Shown here piece by piece: positions 28,720 to 38,948 of a DNA stretch of 52,900 nt. The notes beneath the pieces are model-generated. The model saw nothing but the letters and a program-made list of their open reading frames with translations. It ran no database searches and had not been told where the DNA came from. The stretch covers positions 1-52,900 of the forward strand of contig NZ_SMBU01000036.1 of assembly GCF_004342485.1 (NCBI RefSeq), given 5' to 3'. The DNA is from Roseateles saccharophilus. Its GTDB lineage: Bacteria > Pseudomonadota > Gammaproteobacteria > Burkholderiales > Burkholderiaceae_C. Position 1 is the first letter of the stretch, and the number at the start of each line of letters is the position of its first letter. The position numbers and the translations under genes are program-made.

Positions 28720-30797
28720 GCTACATGGTCCGGCTGGTGTTGCTGCTGCTCATCGCCCTGGCGCCGCAGGCCCGGGCCGGCGTGATGACGCGCGAGGCCT
28801 TGCAGGGCCACTTCCCCGCGCCGCTGAGCGTGGGCGAGAAGGACGCCCAGCTGCCTGTCTGGCCCATCTTCAGGCAGGAGCTGACGAGCACCGTGCTGGC
28901 CGGCTATGTCTTCGAGTCCATCGATTTCGCGCCCATCCCCGGCTTCTCCGGCACGCCCATCAACCTGCTGGTGGCGCTGGACACCAAGGGGCAGTTCCTG
29001 GACGTGAAGGTGCTGTCGCACCACGAGCCGGTCTTCCTCGACGGGCTGGGGCCGGCACCGCTGTTCGCCTTTGCCGGCCAGTACGCGGGCCTGTCGCTGC
29101 GGCAGAACATCAAGATCGGTTCCAACAGCAACCGGGGCAGCCAGGCCGGCAGCGCCAACGTCTACATCGACGGCGTCAGCAAGGCCACGGCCTCGGTGCG
29201 CATCCTCAACCAGAGCCTGCTGGCCAGCGCGCTGCGGGTGGCGCGCGCCAAGCTGGGCTTTGCCGCCGGCGCCGACCCGGACCGCGTGGCGCGGGTGCGG
29301 CAGGACACGTTCAGGCCCATGGACTGGCAGGCCCTCGTCGCAGCCGGGCTGGTGCAGCGGGTGCGCATCACGCGCGGCACCGTCGAGCAGGCCTTCGCGG
29401 GCAGCGGCGTGGAGGAGGGCGTCGATGCGGGCCGCGCCCAGGACAGCTTCAGCGAGCTCTACCTGGCCTATCTGAACGACCCGGCCGTGGGCCGCAACCT
29501 GCTGAGCGAAGGCGGCTGGCAGCATTTGCTGGGCCGCATCGAGGAAGGCGACCACGCGCTGCTCGTCATCGCCACGGGGGCCTACAGCTTCGTGGACGAC
29601 AGGTTCGTGCGTGGCGCGGTGCCCGACCGGCTGACGCTGCAGCAGGGCGAGCTGCCGCTGGAGCTGCGCGACCTCGATCTGGACGACCCGCTGAAACTGC
29701 CGCCCGCGCTGCAGGGCGCCGACAGCAAGGTCTTGCGCGTCATCGGCCCGGCCGGGCTGGACCCGGCGCGCCGGCTGGACTTCGCGCTGCGCGTGACGCG
29801 CCAGAAGGGCATGCTGTTCGGCGAGCGCGTCAGCCGCAGCTTCGCCGTGCCCTACCAGCTGCCGGCCGACCAGGTCATCGTGCCGGAAAGCACCGACAAG
29901 GGCTGGCAGGCCATCTGGCGCTCGCGCGCCTGGGAGCTGGCCGTGCTGGCCGCCGCGCTGGCGCTGCTGGCCATGGTGCTGGCGCGGCCGCGCTGGATCG
30001 TTGCCACGCCGGCGCGGCTGGCGCGCTTTCGCACCGCCTATCTGGTCTTCACGCTGGGCTTCATCGGCTGGTGGGCGCAGGGGCAGCTGTCCATCGTCAA
30101 CCTGACGGCCACGATCCAGGCCCTCGTGGCCGGGCGCTCGCTGGACTTCCTGCTCTACGACCCCATCAGCGTGGCGCTGTGGGCCTTCACGGCCGTCACG
30201 CTGCTGGTCTGGGGGCGCGGCACTTTCTGCGGCTGGCTGTGTCCCTTCGGTGCGCTGCAGGAGCTGGTGGCGCAGGCCGCCCAGCGCCTGGGCCTGCGGC
30301 GCATCCGGCTGCATCGCAGCACCGATGCGCGGCTCAAGCGGCTCAAGTACGTCGTGCTCGTGCTGATCCTGGCGCTGGCCTTCAGCTCGCCGGTGTGGAC
30401 GGACCGGGCCGTGGAGGTCGAGCCCTTCAAGACCGTCATCACGCTGAACTTCGTGCGCGCCTGGCCCTTCGTGGCCTGGGCGGTCGGCCTGCTGCTGCTC
30501 AATGCCTTCGTCTACAAGGGCTTCTGCCGCTATCTGTGCCCGCTGGGTGCGGGGCTGAACCTGCTGGGTCGCGTGCGGCTGCTGCGCTGGATACCGCGCC
30601 GCGCCGAATGCGGCACGCCCTGCCAGACCTGCCGCCACCGCTGCGACTACCAGGCCATCCGCCCGGGTGGCGCCATCGTCTACGAGGAGTGCTTTCAATG
30701 CCTGGACTGCGTTGCCATCCACGACAGCCCGCAGCGCTGCGCGCCGCTGATCGCACAGGGGCGCCAGCGGGTGATTCCGCTGGCACCGGCGGCATGA
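28716..30797 (+). CDS. NosR/NirI-like FMN-binding, [4Fe-4S] polyferredoxin membrane protein
   Basis: A 693-residue inner-membrane electron-transfer protein. After a signal peptide a periplasmic FMN domain carries DGVSKATAS, close to the (S/T)GAT flavinylation motif; Thr158 would hold the FMN. About six membrane helices follow from residue 405. Two CxxxCP motifs (Cys505-Cys509 and Cys604-Cys608) and two ferredoxin-type clusters (Cys632/636/639/643 and Cys659/662/665 plus a Cys near 674) are seen. NosR moves electrons between quinol and periplasm for N2O reductase; no nos genes are here. The start is GTG 28716 or ATG 28725. Next to ApbE and pqqB it probably serves the quinoprotein system. Confidence 0.88.
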   Translation: MSYMVRLVLLLLIALAPQARAGVMTREALQGHFPAPLSVGEKDAQLPVWPIFRQELTSTVLAGYVFESIDFAPIPGFSGTPINLLVALDTKGQFLDVKVLSHHEPVFLDGLGPAPLFAFAGQYAGLSLRQNIKIGSNSNRGSQAGSANVYIDGVSKATASVRILNQSLLASALRVARAKLGFAAGADPDRVARVRQDTFRPMDWQALVAAGLVQRVRITRGTVEQAFAGSGVEEGVDAGRAQDSFSELYLAYLNDPAVGRNLLSEGGWQHLLGRIEEGDHALLVIATGAYSFVDDRFVRGAVPDRLTLQQGELPLELRDLDLDDPLKLPPALQGADSKVLRVIGPAGLDPARRLDFALRVTRQKGMLFGERVSRSFAVPYQLPADQVIVPESTDKGWQAIWRSRAWELAVLAAALALLAMVLARPRWIVATPARLARFRTAYLVFTLGFIGWWAQGQLSIVNLTATIQALVAGRSLDFLLYDPISVALWAFTAVTLLVWGRGTFCGWLCPFGALQELVAQAAQRLGLRRIRLHRSTDARLKRLKYVVLVLILALAFSSPVWTDRAVEVEPFKTVITLNFVRAWPFVAWAVGLLLLNAFVYKGFCRYLCPLGAGLNLLGRVRLLRWIPRRAECGTPCQTCRHRCDYQAIRPGGAIVYEECFQCLDCVAIHDSPQRCAPLIAQGRQRVIPLAPAA

Positions 30798-31780
30798 AGC
30801 GGCGCCAGGCGCTGCGGCTGGCGCTGGGCCTGGGCGCCCTGGCGGCCATGCCCGGGGCTGGCGCTGCCGCGCTGCACTGGGAGCGCCGCAGCCTGCTGGG
30901 CTTCGGCACCACGCTGAGCCTGCAGGCCGGGCACGAGAGCGCCGCCACCGCGCAGCGCGCGCTGGACGCCGCCGTGGCCGCGCTGCGCCGCATCGAGGCG
31001 CAGATGAACCTTTTCGACGCCGGCAGCGCGCTGGCGCGCCTGAACCGCGACGGCGAACTGCGCGACCCGCCGCCCGAGCTGCTGGCCGTGCTGCGCATCG
31101 CGCGGGACGTGTCGCAACGCAGCGGTGGCGCCTTCGACGTGACGGTGCAGCCGCTGTGGGAGGCCTGGGCCAGGGCCCAGCGCGAAGGCCGCCTGCCCGG
31201 CCCGCAGGAAGTGGCGGTGGCGCGTGCGCGGGTGGGTTGGCAGGCGCTGGAGCTGGGACCTGAGCGGCTGCGCTTCACCGCGCCCGGCCGGGCCGCCACC
31301 CTCAACGGCATCGCGCGCGGCTATGCGGCCGAACGCGTGCGCGAGGTGCTGGCCGCGCAGGGCATAAGGCATGCGCTGGTCGACGTGGACGGCTTCGCGC
31401 CACTGGGCCGCAATGCCGAGGGCCGGCCCTGGGCGCTCGGCATCGCCGACCCGCGCGCCGAATCCGCCTTGCTGGCCCGCCTGCTGACCGACGGCCGCTG
31501 CGTCTGCACCTCGGCCGACAGCCAGACCTTCTTCAGCCCCGACTACCGCCACCACCACATCTTCGACCCGCGCACCGGCTATTCACCGCCCCAGCTGTCC
31601 AGCGTCACCGTGGCTGCGGCCAGCGGCGCGCTGGCCGATGCGCTGACCAAGGTCTTCTTCATGGCCGGCCCCGCTCGGGCGCGCGAGGTGGCGCGGCAGT
31701 GGCAGGTCGATGCGCTGTGGGTGGACAAGGCCGGGCGCTGGGCCGCCACGCCCGGCTTGCGCAGCGTGCTGGCTGCTTAG
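30794..31780 (+). CDS. apbE: FAD:protein FMN transferase ApbE
   Basis: A 328-residue periplasmic flavin transferase that attaches FMN to Thr/Ser of exported proteins. An RR-containing signal (MKRRQALRLALGLGALAAMPGAGA) is followed by family motifs MNLFDAGSALARLNR, GGAFDVTVQPLWEAW, LNGIARGYAAERV, DVDGFAPLG and HHIFDPRTGYSP with the Mg-binding Asp region ALADALTKVFF. It overlaps the NosR-like gene (ATGA), so that protein's Thr158 is the obvious target. Its stop overlaps the convergent HiPIP stop by three bases. Confidence 0.93.
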   Translation: MKRRQALRLALGLGALAAMPGAGAAALHWERRSLLGFGTTLSLQAGHESAATAQRALDAAVAALRRIEAQMNLFDAGSALARLNRDGELRDPPPELLAVLRIARDVSQRSGGAFDVTVQPLWEAWARAQREGRLPGPQEVAVARARVGWQALELGPERLRFTAPGRAATLNGIARGYAAERVREVLAAQGIRHALVDVDGFAPLGRNAEGRPWALGIADPRAESALLARLLTDGRCVCTSADSQTFFSPDYRHHHIFDPRTGYSPPQLSSVTVAAASGALADALTKVFFMAGPARAREVARQWQVDALWVDKAGRWAATPGLRSVLAA

Positions 31781-32085
31781 CCCGGCGCCTTGGCCCAGGC
31801 GTTGCACCAGCCGTTTTTGGCGACCTGGGCCTTGCGCCCGAACATCGCGCAATTGCTCCACGCGTCGGTCGGCTTGGCCTGCCAGAACTGGCAGTTGGCG
31901 CAGTGCTGGCTGGCCTGGTGCTTGGGGAATTTGGCGGGGTCGACCAGCGTCGTGTCGTGCTTGTAGCCCAGCGCGACGGCGGTCTCGCTGGCTTCGTCGA
32001 CCGGGGTGGTCTGGGCCAGGGCCGGGACGGCCAGGCAGGCCGTGGTGGCCTGGAACATGAAAATGCGGCGGGTGGGGTGGGACAT
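31777..32085 (-). CDS. High-potential iron-sulfur protein (HiPIP)
   Basis: A 102-residue periplasmic electron carrier with one [4Fe-4S] cluster. Tat-like signal TRRIFMFQATTACLAVPALA; cluster ligands Cys62, Cys65, Cys79 and Cys94 in the HiPIP spacing (CxxC, then 13 and 14 residues). The start at 32085 was chosen because it gives the signal peptide; longer versions read into repeat sequence. It lies downstream of the alcohol dehydrogenase on the same strand. It may relay its electrons to an oxidase; this is inference. Confidence 0.9.
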   Translation of the reverse strand: MSHPTRRIFMFQATTACLAVPALAQTTPVDEASETAVALGYKHDTTLVDPAKFPKHQASQHCANCQFWQAKPTDAWSNCAMFGRKAQVAKNGWCNAWAKAPG

Positions 32086-32102
32086 GCTCGTTTCCAGATG
32101 CG

Positions 32103-32200
32103 AAGCGGAACGCGAGCCCCTCGAGCGACCGTCGTGGAACCGGCTTTGCCGGGCCACTGACGGTGCCCCCTGGGGGGCTCGCGAAGCGAGTACGGGGGGT
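32103..32200. repeat. G/C-run hairpin repeat between alcohol dehydrogenase and HiPIP
   Basis: GCCCCCTGGGGGGC next to CTCGC-gaa-GCGAG and a run of G. This sequence style also appears near 3030 and 16610. The hairpins may reduce read-through from the dehydrogenase to the HiPIP gene. Confidence 0.5.
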
Positions 32201-32201
32201 C

Positions 32202-33950
32202 TTATTTCGGCAGCTTGAAGACCCAGACCATGCCGCCCTGCTCCAGGTAGTTGACCTTCTTGGCCACGTCACCGCCCCACAGCGGCACCGCACCGCCCCA
32301 GCCGGACACGACGCTGATGTACTGCTCGCCGTTCTGCTGCCAGGACACCGGCGGCGCGACGACGCCCGAGCCGGTCTGGAATTGCCAGACCACCTTGCCG
32401 GTCTTGGCGTCGGCGGCCTTGAGCCAGCCTTCCGGCGTGCCCCAGAACACCAGGTTGCCGGCCGTGGTCAGCACGCCGCCCCACAGCGGCGCGCCGTTCT
32501 TGACCTCCCAGACGATCTTGCCGGTCTTGGGGTCCATCGCACGCAGCGCGCCGATGTAGTCGTCGTTGAGCGTCTTGATCGTGAAGCCGGCGCCCAGGTA
32601 GGCCGCGCCCTTCTTGTAGGCGATGGGCTCGTTCCAGATCTCCATGCCCCATTCGTTGGCGGGCACATAGAAGAGCTTGGTGTCGGGGCTGTAGGCCATC
32701 GGCATCTGGTTCTTGCCGCCCAGGAAGGAGGGCGCCGAGAACACCGAGTTGCCCTTCTTGCCGTCGGCCGCGGCGGTCGGGTCGCCGGGGCGGTTCTCGG
32801 CCACGAAGTTCGGGCGGCCGGTCTTCAGGTCGATGCCGGTGGCCCAGGTGATCTTCTTGACGAAGGGGAAGGCATTGGCCAGCTGGCCGTTGTTGGCGTC
32901 GATGGAGTAGAAGAAGCCGTTGCGGTCGGCCTTGCCGCCCATGCGCTTGCCGTCCATGTCGAAGGTGACGAACTCGTTCACGCCGTCGAAGTCCCAGCCG
33001 TCGTTGGGCGTGCCCTGGTAGTGCCACTTGATCTGGCCGGTCTTCACGTCGATGGCGACGGTGGAGCAGCTGAACAGGTTGTCGCCCTGGCGCAGGTGGC
33101 TGTTCCACGGTGCGGGGTTGCCGGCGCCGAAATAGGCCAGGCCGGTCTTGGGGTCGTAGGTGCCGCCCAGCCAGGTGGCCGCGCCGCCGGTCTTCCACAG
33201 GTCGCCCGGCCAGCTCTTGCCGGGCGTGCCGGACACGCCGTTCTCGATCTTCTTGCCGTCCTTGTCCCAGCGATAGCCCATGTGGCCTTCCACCGTCGGG
33301 CGGGTCCAGACCATCTTGCCGGTGCGCGGGTCGCGCGCCTCGACGCGGCCGACCACGCCGAACTCGCCGCCCGACACGCCGGTCAGCAGCAGGCCGTCCG
33401 CGATGATGGGCGCGGCCGTGGCCGAGTAGCCGGCGGCGTAGTCATCGACCTTTTCCTTCCAGACCACGTCGCCGGTGTTCTGGTCCAGCGCCACGAGCTG
33501 GGCGTCCAGCGTCGCGAAGATGACGAGGTTGTCGTAGAGCGCCGCGCCGCGGTTGACGACGTCGCAGCAGGGCATGATGCCCTCGGGCAGGCGGTGCTCG
33601 TACTTCCAGAGCTTTTTGCCGGTGGCGGCGTCCAGCGCGAAGATGCGCGAGTAGGAGGCCGTCACGAACATCTTGCCGTTGTGGATCAGCGGCTGCGACT
33701 CCTGGCCGCGCTGCTTCTCGCCGCCGAAGGAGAAGGCCCAGGCCGGCACCAGCTTGGCGGCGTTGCCGGTGTTGATCTGCTTGAGCGCCGAGTAGCGCTG
33801 GCCCTGCGTGCCCAGGCCCCAGGACAGGACTTCCTGGCCGGACTTGGCCGAGGTCTCGATCATCTGGTCGGTCACGGCGGCAGTGGCGCCGCCGGCGGCC
33901 GCGAGGCCGAAACTCATGGACAGCAATGCGGCGAGAGGTTTGAGTTGCAT
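32202..33950 (-). CDS. PQQ-dependent alcohol dehydrogenase, lanthanide-type (PedH/ExaA family)
   Basis: A 582-residue periplasmic quinoprotein oxidising primary alcohols to aldehydes. It has a signal peptide, the vicinal disulfide Cys128-Cys129 ([10 protein letters not shown]), tryptophan-docking blades, and the metal ligands Glu196 (GGEFG), Asn278 (GAGNPAPWN) and catalytic Asp320. Two residues on is Asp322 (GWDFDG). An Asp there marks lanthanide-dependent enzymes (PedH, XoxF); calcium enzymes have Ser or Ala. No haem c motif is present, so it is a quinoprotein, not a quinohaemoprotein. The start has AGGAGACA upstream and a sigma-54 promoter 70 bases away. Confidence 0.93.
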   Translation of the reverse strand: MQLKPLAALLSMSFGLAAAGGATAAVTDQMIETSAKSGQEVLSWGLGTQGQRYSALKQINTGNAAKLVPAWAFSFGGEKQRGQESQPLIHNGKMFVTASYSRIFALDAATGKKLWKYEHRLPEGIMPCCDVVNRGAALYDNLVIFATLDAQLVALDQNTGDVVWKEKVDDYAAGYSATAAPIIADGLLLTGVSGGEFGVVGRVEARDPRTGKMVWTRPTVEGHMGYRWDKDGKKIENGVSGTPGKSWPGDLWKTGGAATWLGGTYDPKTGLAYFGAGNPAPWNSHLRQGDNLFSCSTVAIDVKTGQIKWHYQGTPNDGWDFDGVNEFVTFDMDGKRMGGKADRNGFFYSIDANNGQLANAFPFVKKITWATGIDLKTGRPNFVAENRPGDPTAAADGKKGNSVFSAPSFLGGKNQMPMAYSPDTKLFYVPANEWGMEIWNEPIAYKKGAAYLGAGFTIKTLNDDYIGALRAMDPKTGKIVWEVKNGAPLWGGVLTTAGNLVFWGTPEGWLKAADAKTGKVVWQFQTGSGVVAPPVSWQQNGEQYISVVSGWGGAVPLWGGDVAKKVNYLEQGGMVWVFKLPK

Positions 33951-34019
33951 GGTGTTGTCTCCTGTGTTGGATGCGATGCACCGCCATGCCGATGCGGCGA
34001 GCGGATCACCCGCCAAAGC

Positions 34020-34034
34020 GCAAGCTCCATGCCA
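34020..34034 (-). promoter_or_regulatory. Sigma-54 promoter of the PQQ alcohol dehydrogenase
   Basis: Minus strand TGGCATGGAGCTTGC, GG and GC ten bases apart, matching TGGCAYG-N4-TTGC. The transcript would carry a leader of about 58 bases. Confidence 0.8.
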
Positions 34035-34288
34035 GTCGAAATCGCGGCGAGATGGAGCAGTCCAGGGGCTTGCCGGCCGCCGGCATGCAGGGTTCCACCG
34101 GGGCCGCTGTCAGCGCCGTGAGCAGGCTGCGCCGTGCTGTGACAGCGGGGGCGTGGAGCACCGCCGGCCGCGGCGCCGGCGCCGGGCTGTGCCGTCCTGT
34201 GCGTCACTGCTCCAGGCTGCAACAGCCGGCGGGTGATTTCCCTTGGCCCGGCGGCCCGCGGCAGGCCCGGAAGCCGTCTTCTGCGGCC

Positions 34289-34303
34289 TGGCACGGGTTC
34301 TGC
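34289..34303 (+). promoter_or_regulatory. Sigma-54 promoter of the aldehyde dehydrogenase
   Basis: TGGCACGGGTTCTGC, GG and GC ten bases apart; only one base (C for T before the GC) departs from the consensus. It lies 48 bases before the ATG. Confidence 0.78.
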
Positions 34304-34350
34304 GAAGAGAGCCTGTCCCAACCCTCATCTGACACCGCAGGAGACAAGCC

Positions 34351-35874
<1,524 letters not shown>

Positions 35875-35893
35875 GCGGTCCGAAGAGAGAACA

Positions 35894-35917
35894 AGGGCGG
35901 CCTCGGCCGCCCTTTTT
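35894..35917 (+). terminator. Intrinsic terminator of the aldehyde dehydrogenase gene
   Basis: AGGGCGGCC-tc-GGCCGCCCT followed directly by TTTTT: a nine-pair stem and T-tract, 20 bases after the stop codon. A group IIC intron fragment begins one base after the T-tract. Confidence 0.92.
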
Positions 35918-35918
35918 G

Positions 35919-36200
35919 GTGCGCCCAGCATGGGCGCACTCTTGCGGGTGCAAGTCCCGCCGTAAGTTGGTCACGACGAACGAAGCAAAGCGCAACTGCA
36001 CGAGGGCGACCGAGTGTGGGGAGGAAGCGTGGAGCGAAGCTGCGAGCCGATGAACAAGAACTGGATAGAAGGCGCTGTTACGTCCCGCGTAGATTTCGGC
36101 TCGCGATCCCAAGCTATTCGAGGTTGAGTCAAGGCTGCTGTCTCGCGAAGAATTGGACGGGACTCGCACCGTGGGCAACGTGGGACGCGATGTGCCTGAC
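35919..36200 (+). ncRNA. Group IIC intron, 5' fragment (domain I)
   Basis: The sequence begins GTGCGCCCAGCATGGGCG, the typical 5' end of bacterial class C group II introns, then GGGTGCAAGTCCCGCC, GGAGGAAGCGTGGAGCGAAGC and GATGAACAAGAACTGGAT, which correspond in order to domain I of the known IIC ribozyme. It lies right behind a terminator, the preferred target of class C introns. No maturase frame, domain V or domain VI follows, so it is a dead fragment. The 3' limit (about 36200) is estimated. Confidence 0.8.
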
Positions 36201-36209
36201 ACGAAGAAC

Positions 36210-36236
36210 AACGCCGCCAGGAGAGATGGCGGCGTT
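36210..36236 (-). terminator. Hairpin after the minus-strand gene fragment
   Basis: AACGCCGCC-N9-GGCGGCGTT, a perfect nine-pair stem, about 28 bases beyond the stop at 36264; a T-rich stretch (GTTCTTCG) follows on the minus strand. Confidence 0.5.
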
Positions 36237-36263
36237 GGGTGGTTGAGCGCTTGGACGTCGTCG

Positions 36264-36423
36264 TCAGAACGGCGGATCGTCGGGCGGCTGGTCGAAGTCC
36301 GGCTCGATGAGGTTGTGGCGGTCGCGATCGTCGAAGTGACGCCGGATCTGGTTGGCATAGCGCGACTCAACGAGCAGGAACAGGTGCTCGACGAAGAGGT
36401 AAAGCTCGACGGCCAATCGTCAA
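36264..36423 (-). pseudogene. C-terminal gene fragment, unidentified
   Basis: On the minus strand a frame of about 51 codons reads LAVELYLFVEHLFLLVESRY and onward to an acidic, Pro-rich tail (DFDQPPDDPPF, then stop). It looks like the end of a real protein. It has no start codon other than a TTG beside a stop and is cut at about 36423, where the next fragment begins. The family is not recognised. Confidence 0.5.
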
Positions 36424-36426
36424 GAC

Positions 36427-36891
36427 TTGTCCCAAACCATTAACGGTGCACTGTGGGGCATCTTCTTTCATGAGCTAGGGCACGCGATCATCGGAGTGAA
36501 TCGTGTTCCGATCACAGGCCGTGAGGAGGATGTAGCGGACCAGTTTGCGCTCTACTTCTCCACCCACTTCATCGAATCGCAAGGCACGCCAGTGGTGCAA
36601 CCGACCATCTGGCTTTTCACACAAATGGCCAAGGGGCACGACATTGCGTCTGCCGATCAGGACACCTTGAAGCGGCTCATGTCGAACGAGCACAGTCTGG
36701 ACCAGCAACGCGTATACAACCTCGCTTGCTGGGCGCTCGGCGCGAATGCCAGCCGTGGATACGCGAGTGCTCAATACGTCGGACTTCCGCAGGACAGGGC
36801 AAGCCGATGCTCAAGCGAATTCGACACGCTGGACAGGGGTGTGAGGAAGCAGTTTCAGAAATATCTGAAGATCAAGCCGCAGCAGTCCTAG
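36427..36891 (+). pseudogene. Truncated DUF4344-like metallopeptidase
   Basis: A 154-codon frame with FFHELGHAIIG (zinc HExxH) and GREEDVADQFALYFST, the arrangement of DUF4344 putative metallopeptidases, and a C-terminal region with several cysteines. The N-terminal part normally present before HExxH is missing: the frame opens only about 15 codons earlier. Base composition is clearly less GC-rich than the neighbours, which suggests horizontal origin. It may be dead, or it could use the ATG-like start at 36427. Confidence 0.7.
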
Positions 36892-36952
36892 AGGATGCAC
36901 CGGCGGTCAGATCGTCCTTGTCGCTCTGACCGCGCCGTGTTCATTTGTCGGC

Positions 36953-38815
36953 TCAAGCGTCTTCGAGCTTGCTCAAATCCCTCACCGCCCCCTTGTCCGC
37001 CGACGTCGCCAGCAGCGCATAGGCCTTCAGCGCCGCCGACACCTTGCGCGGACGCGCCTCGACCGGCTTCCAGCCCTTCGCATCCTGCTCGGCGCGGCGC
37101 TTCGCCAGTTCCTCATCGCTGAGCAGCACGTCGATCGTCCGGTTGGGGATGTCGATGCGGATGCGGTCGCCGTTGCGCACCAGGCCGATCGCGCCGCCCG
37201 CCGCCGCCTCGGGCGAGCAGTGGCCGATGGACAGGCCCGAGGTGCCGCCGGAGAAGCGGCCGTCGGTCAGCAACGCGCAGGCCTTGCCCAGGCCCTTGCT
37301 CTTGATGTAGCTGGTCGGGTAGAGCATCTCCTGCATGCCGGGGCCGCCCTTGGGGCCTTCGTAGCGCACCACCACCACGTCGCCGGCCTTGACCTTGTCG
37401 TCCAGGATGTTGGCGACCGCCTCGTCCTGGCTCTCGACCACATGGGCCGGGCCTTCGAAGACCATCAGGCTGTCGTCCACACCCGCGGTCTTCACGACGC
37501 AGCCGTCCAGCGCGATATTGCCGCGCAGCACGGCCAGGCCGCCTTCCAGTGAGAACGCGTGCTTCACCGCGCGGATGCAGCCCTCGGCGCGGTCCACGTC
37601 AAGGCTGGGCCAGCGGCTGTTCTGGCTGAACGCCACCTGCGTGGGGATGCCGGCCGGGCCGGCCATGTAGAAGGTCTTGACGGCTTCGCTCGGCGCGCGG
37701 GCGATGTCCCACTGGTCCAGCGCGTCCTTCATCGTCGGGGCGTGCACGGTGGGCACGTCGGTGTGCAGCTTGCCGGCGCGGTCCAGCTCGCCCAGGATGG
37801 CCATGATGCCGCCGGCGCGGTGCACGTCCTCGATGTGGTACTTGTTGGTGTTGGGCGCCACCTTGCACAGCTGCGGCACGTCGCGCGACAGACGGTCGAT
37901 GTCCGTCATGTCGAAGGCGATGCCGGCCTCCTGGGCCGTGGCCAGGATGTGCAGGATGGTGTTGGTGGAGCCGCCCATCGCGATGTCCAGCGTCATCGCG
38001 TTCTCGAAGGCCTTCTTGCCGATGGCACGCGGCAGCACGCTCTCCTCGCCCTGCTCGTAGTAGCGGCGGCACAGCTCGACGGCCGTGCGGCCGGCGCGCT
38101 TGAACAGGGCCTCGCGGTCCGCATGCGTGGCGACCACCGTGCCGTTGCCGGGCAGCGAAAGGCCCAGCGCCTCGGTCAGGCAGTTCATGGAGTTGGCCGT
38201 GAACATGCCCGAGCAGCTGCCGCAGGTGGGGCAGGCCGAGCGCTCGACCTCGGCGAGGTCGGCGTCGCTGACCTTGCTGTCCGCGGCCATGACCATCGCG
38301 TCGATCAGGTCCAGCTTCTTGATCTCGATCTTGCTCGTGCCGGGCACGGCCAGCCTCACCTTGCCGGCCTCCATCGGGCCACCGCTGATGAACACGACGG
38401 GGATGTTGAGCCGCATCGCGGCCATCAGCATGCCGGGGGTGATCTTGTCGCAGTTGGAGATGCACACCAGCGCGTCGGCGCAGTGGGCGTTGACCATGTA
38501 CTCGACCGAGTCGGCAATGATGTCGCGGCTGGGCAGCGAATACAGCATGCCGTCATGGCCCATCGCGATGCCGTCGTCCACGGCGATGGTGTTGAACTCC
38601 TTGGCCACGCCGCCGGCGGCCTCGATCTCGCGCGCGACGAGCTGGCCCAGGTCCTTCAGGTGCACATGGCCGGGCACGAACTGGGTGAAGGAGTTGGCGA
38701 TGGCGATGATGGGCTTGGAGAAGTCATCGTCCTTCATGCCGGTGGCGCGCCACAGCGAGCGGGCGCCGGCCATGTTGCGGCCGGCGGTGGAGGTCTTGGA
38801 GCGGTAGGCGGGCAT
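36953..38815 (-). CDS. ilvD: Dihydroxy-acid dehydratase
   Basis: A 620-residue cytosolic Fe-S dehydratase, third common step of isoleucine, valine and leucine synthesis. Family blocks: [19 protein letters not shown] (residues 8-26), [27 protein letters not shown] and [19 protein letters not shown] with cluster cysteines, and [20 protein letters not shown] near the end. Length equals the E. coli IlvD type. It stands alone; ilvBHC are not in the window. The 133-base gap to the next gene contains a stem GCTTTC/GAAAGC with GGGG/CCCC (38885-38908). Confidence 0.96.
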   Translation of the reverse strand: MPAYRSKTSTAGRNMAGARSLWRATGMKDDDFSKPIIAIANSFTQFVPGHVHLKDLGQLVAREIEAAGGVAKEFNTIAVDDGIAMGHDGMLYSLPSRDIIADSVEYMVNAHCADALVCISNCDKITPGMLMAAMRLNIPVVFISGGPMEAGKVRLAVPGTSKIEIKKLDLIDAMVMAADSKVSDADLAEVERSACPTCGSCSGMFTANSMNCLTEALGLSLPGNGTVVATHADREALFKRAGRTAVELCRRYYEQGEESVLPRAIGKKAFENAMTLDIAMGGSTNTILHILATAQEAGIAFDMTDIDRLSRDVPQLCKVAPNTNKYHIEDVHRAGGIMAILGELDRAGKLHTDVPTVHAPTMKDALDQWDIARAPSEAVKTFYMAGPAGIPTQVAFSQNSRWPSLDVDRAEGCIRAVKHAFSLEGGLAVLRGNIALDGCVVKTAGVDDSLMVFEGPAHVVESQDEAVANILDDKVKAGDVVVVRYEGPKGGPGMQEMLYPTSYIKSKGLGKACALLTDGRFSGGTSGLSIGHCSPEAAAGGAIGLVRNGDRIRIDIPNRTIDVLLSDEELAKRRAEQDAKGWKPVEARPRKVSAALKAYALLATSADKGAVRDLSKLEDA

Positions 38816-38948
38816 GGCGGGCGATGCGGAATCCGGAAGCCGCCGATTTTCCGGCAGGCCGCGCCCGGCGTCTCGGCCGCGAGGGCTTTCCGGGGTCGCC
38901 CCGAAAGCTCGGTTGCGGCATGCCGAACGCTCAGCGCGCCCGCACGGG

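Larger units (their letters stand above)
33951..34350. other. Divergent regulatory region between the alcohol and aldehyde dehydrogenases
   Basis: 400 bases without a gene. It holds two back-to-back sigma-54 promoters (separate entries) and 254 bases between them, the expected place for activator sites. TGGAGCA occurs at 34053 and 34154 and its reverse complement at 34208. GCTGTGACAGC and GTCCTGTGCGTCAC are other partly symmetric patches. Confidence 0.6.

Noticed and set aside
32138-32155. Sigma-54-like sequence upstream of the HiPIP gene
   Set aside because: GC and CC are nine, not ten, bases apart, and it lies in repeat DNA.
35919-36430. Complete group II intron with maturase
   Set aside because: No reverse-transcriptase frame and no domain V follows the domain I match; only a 5' fragment is supported.
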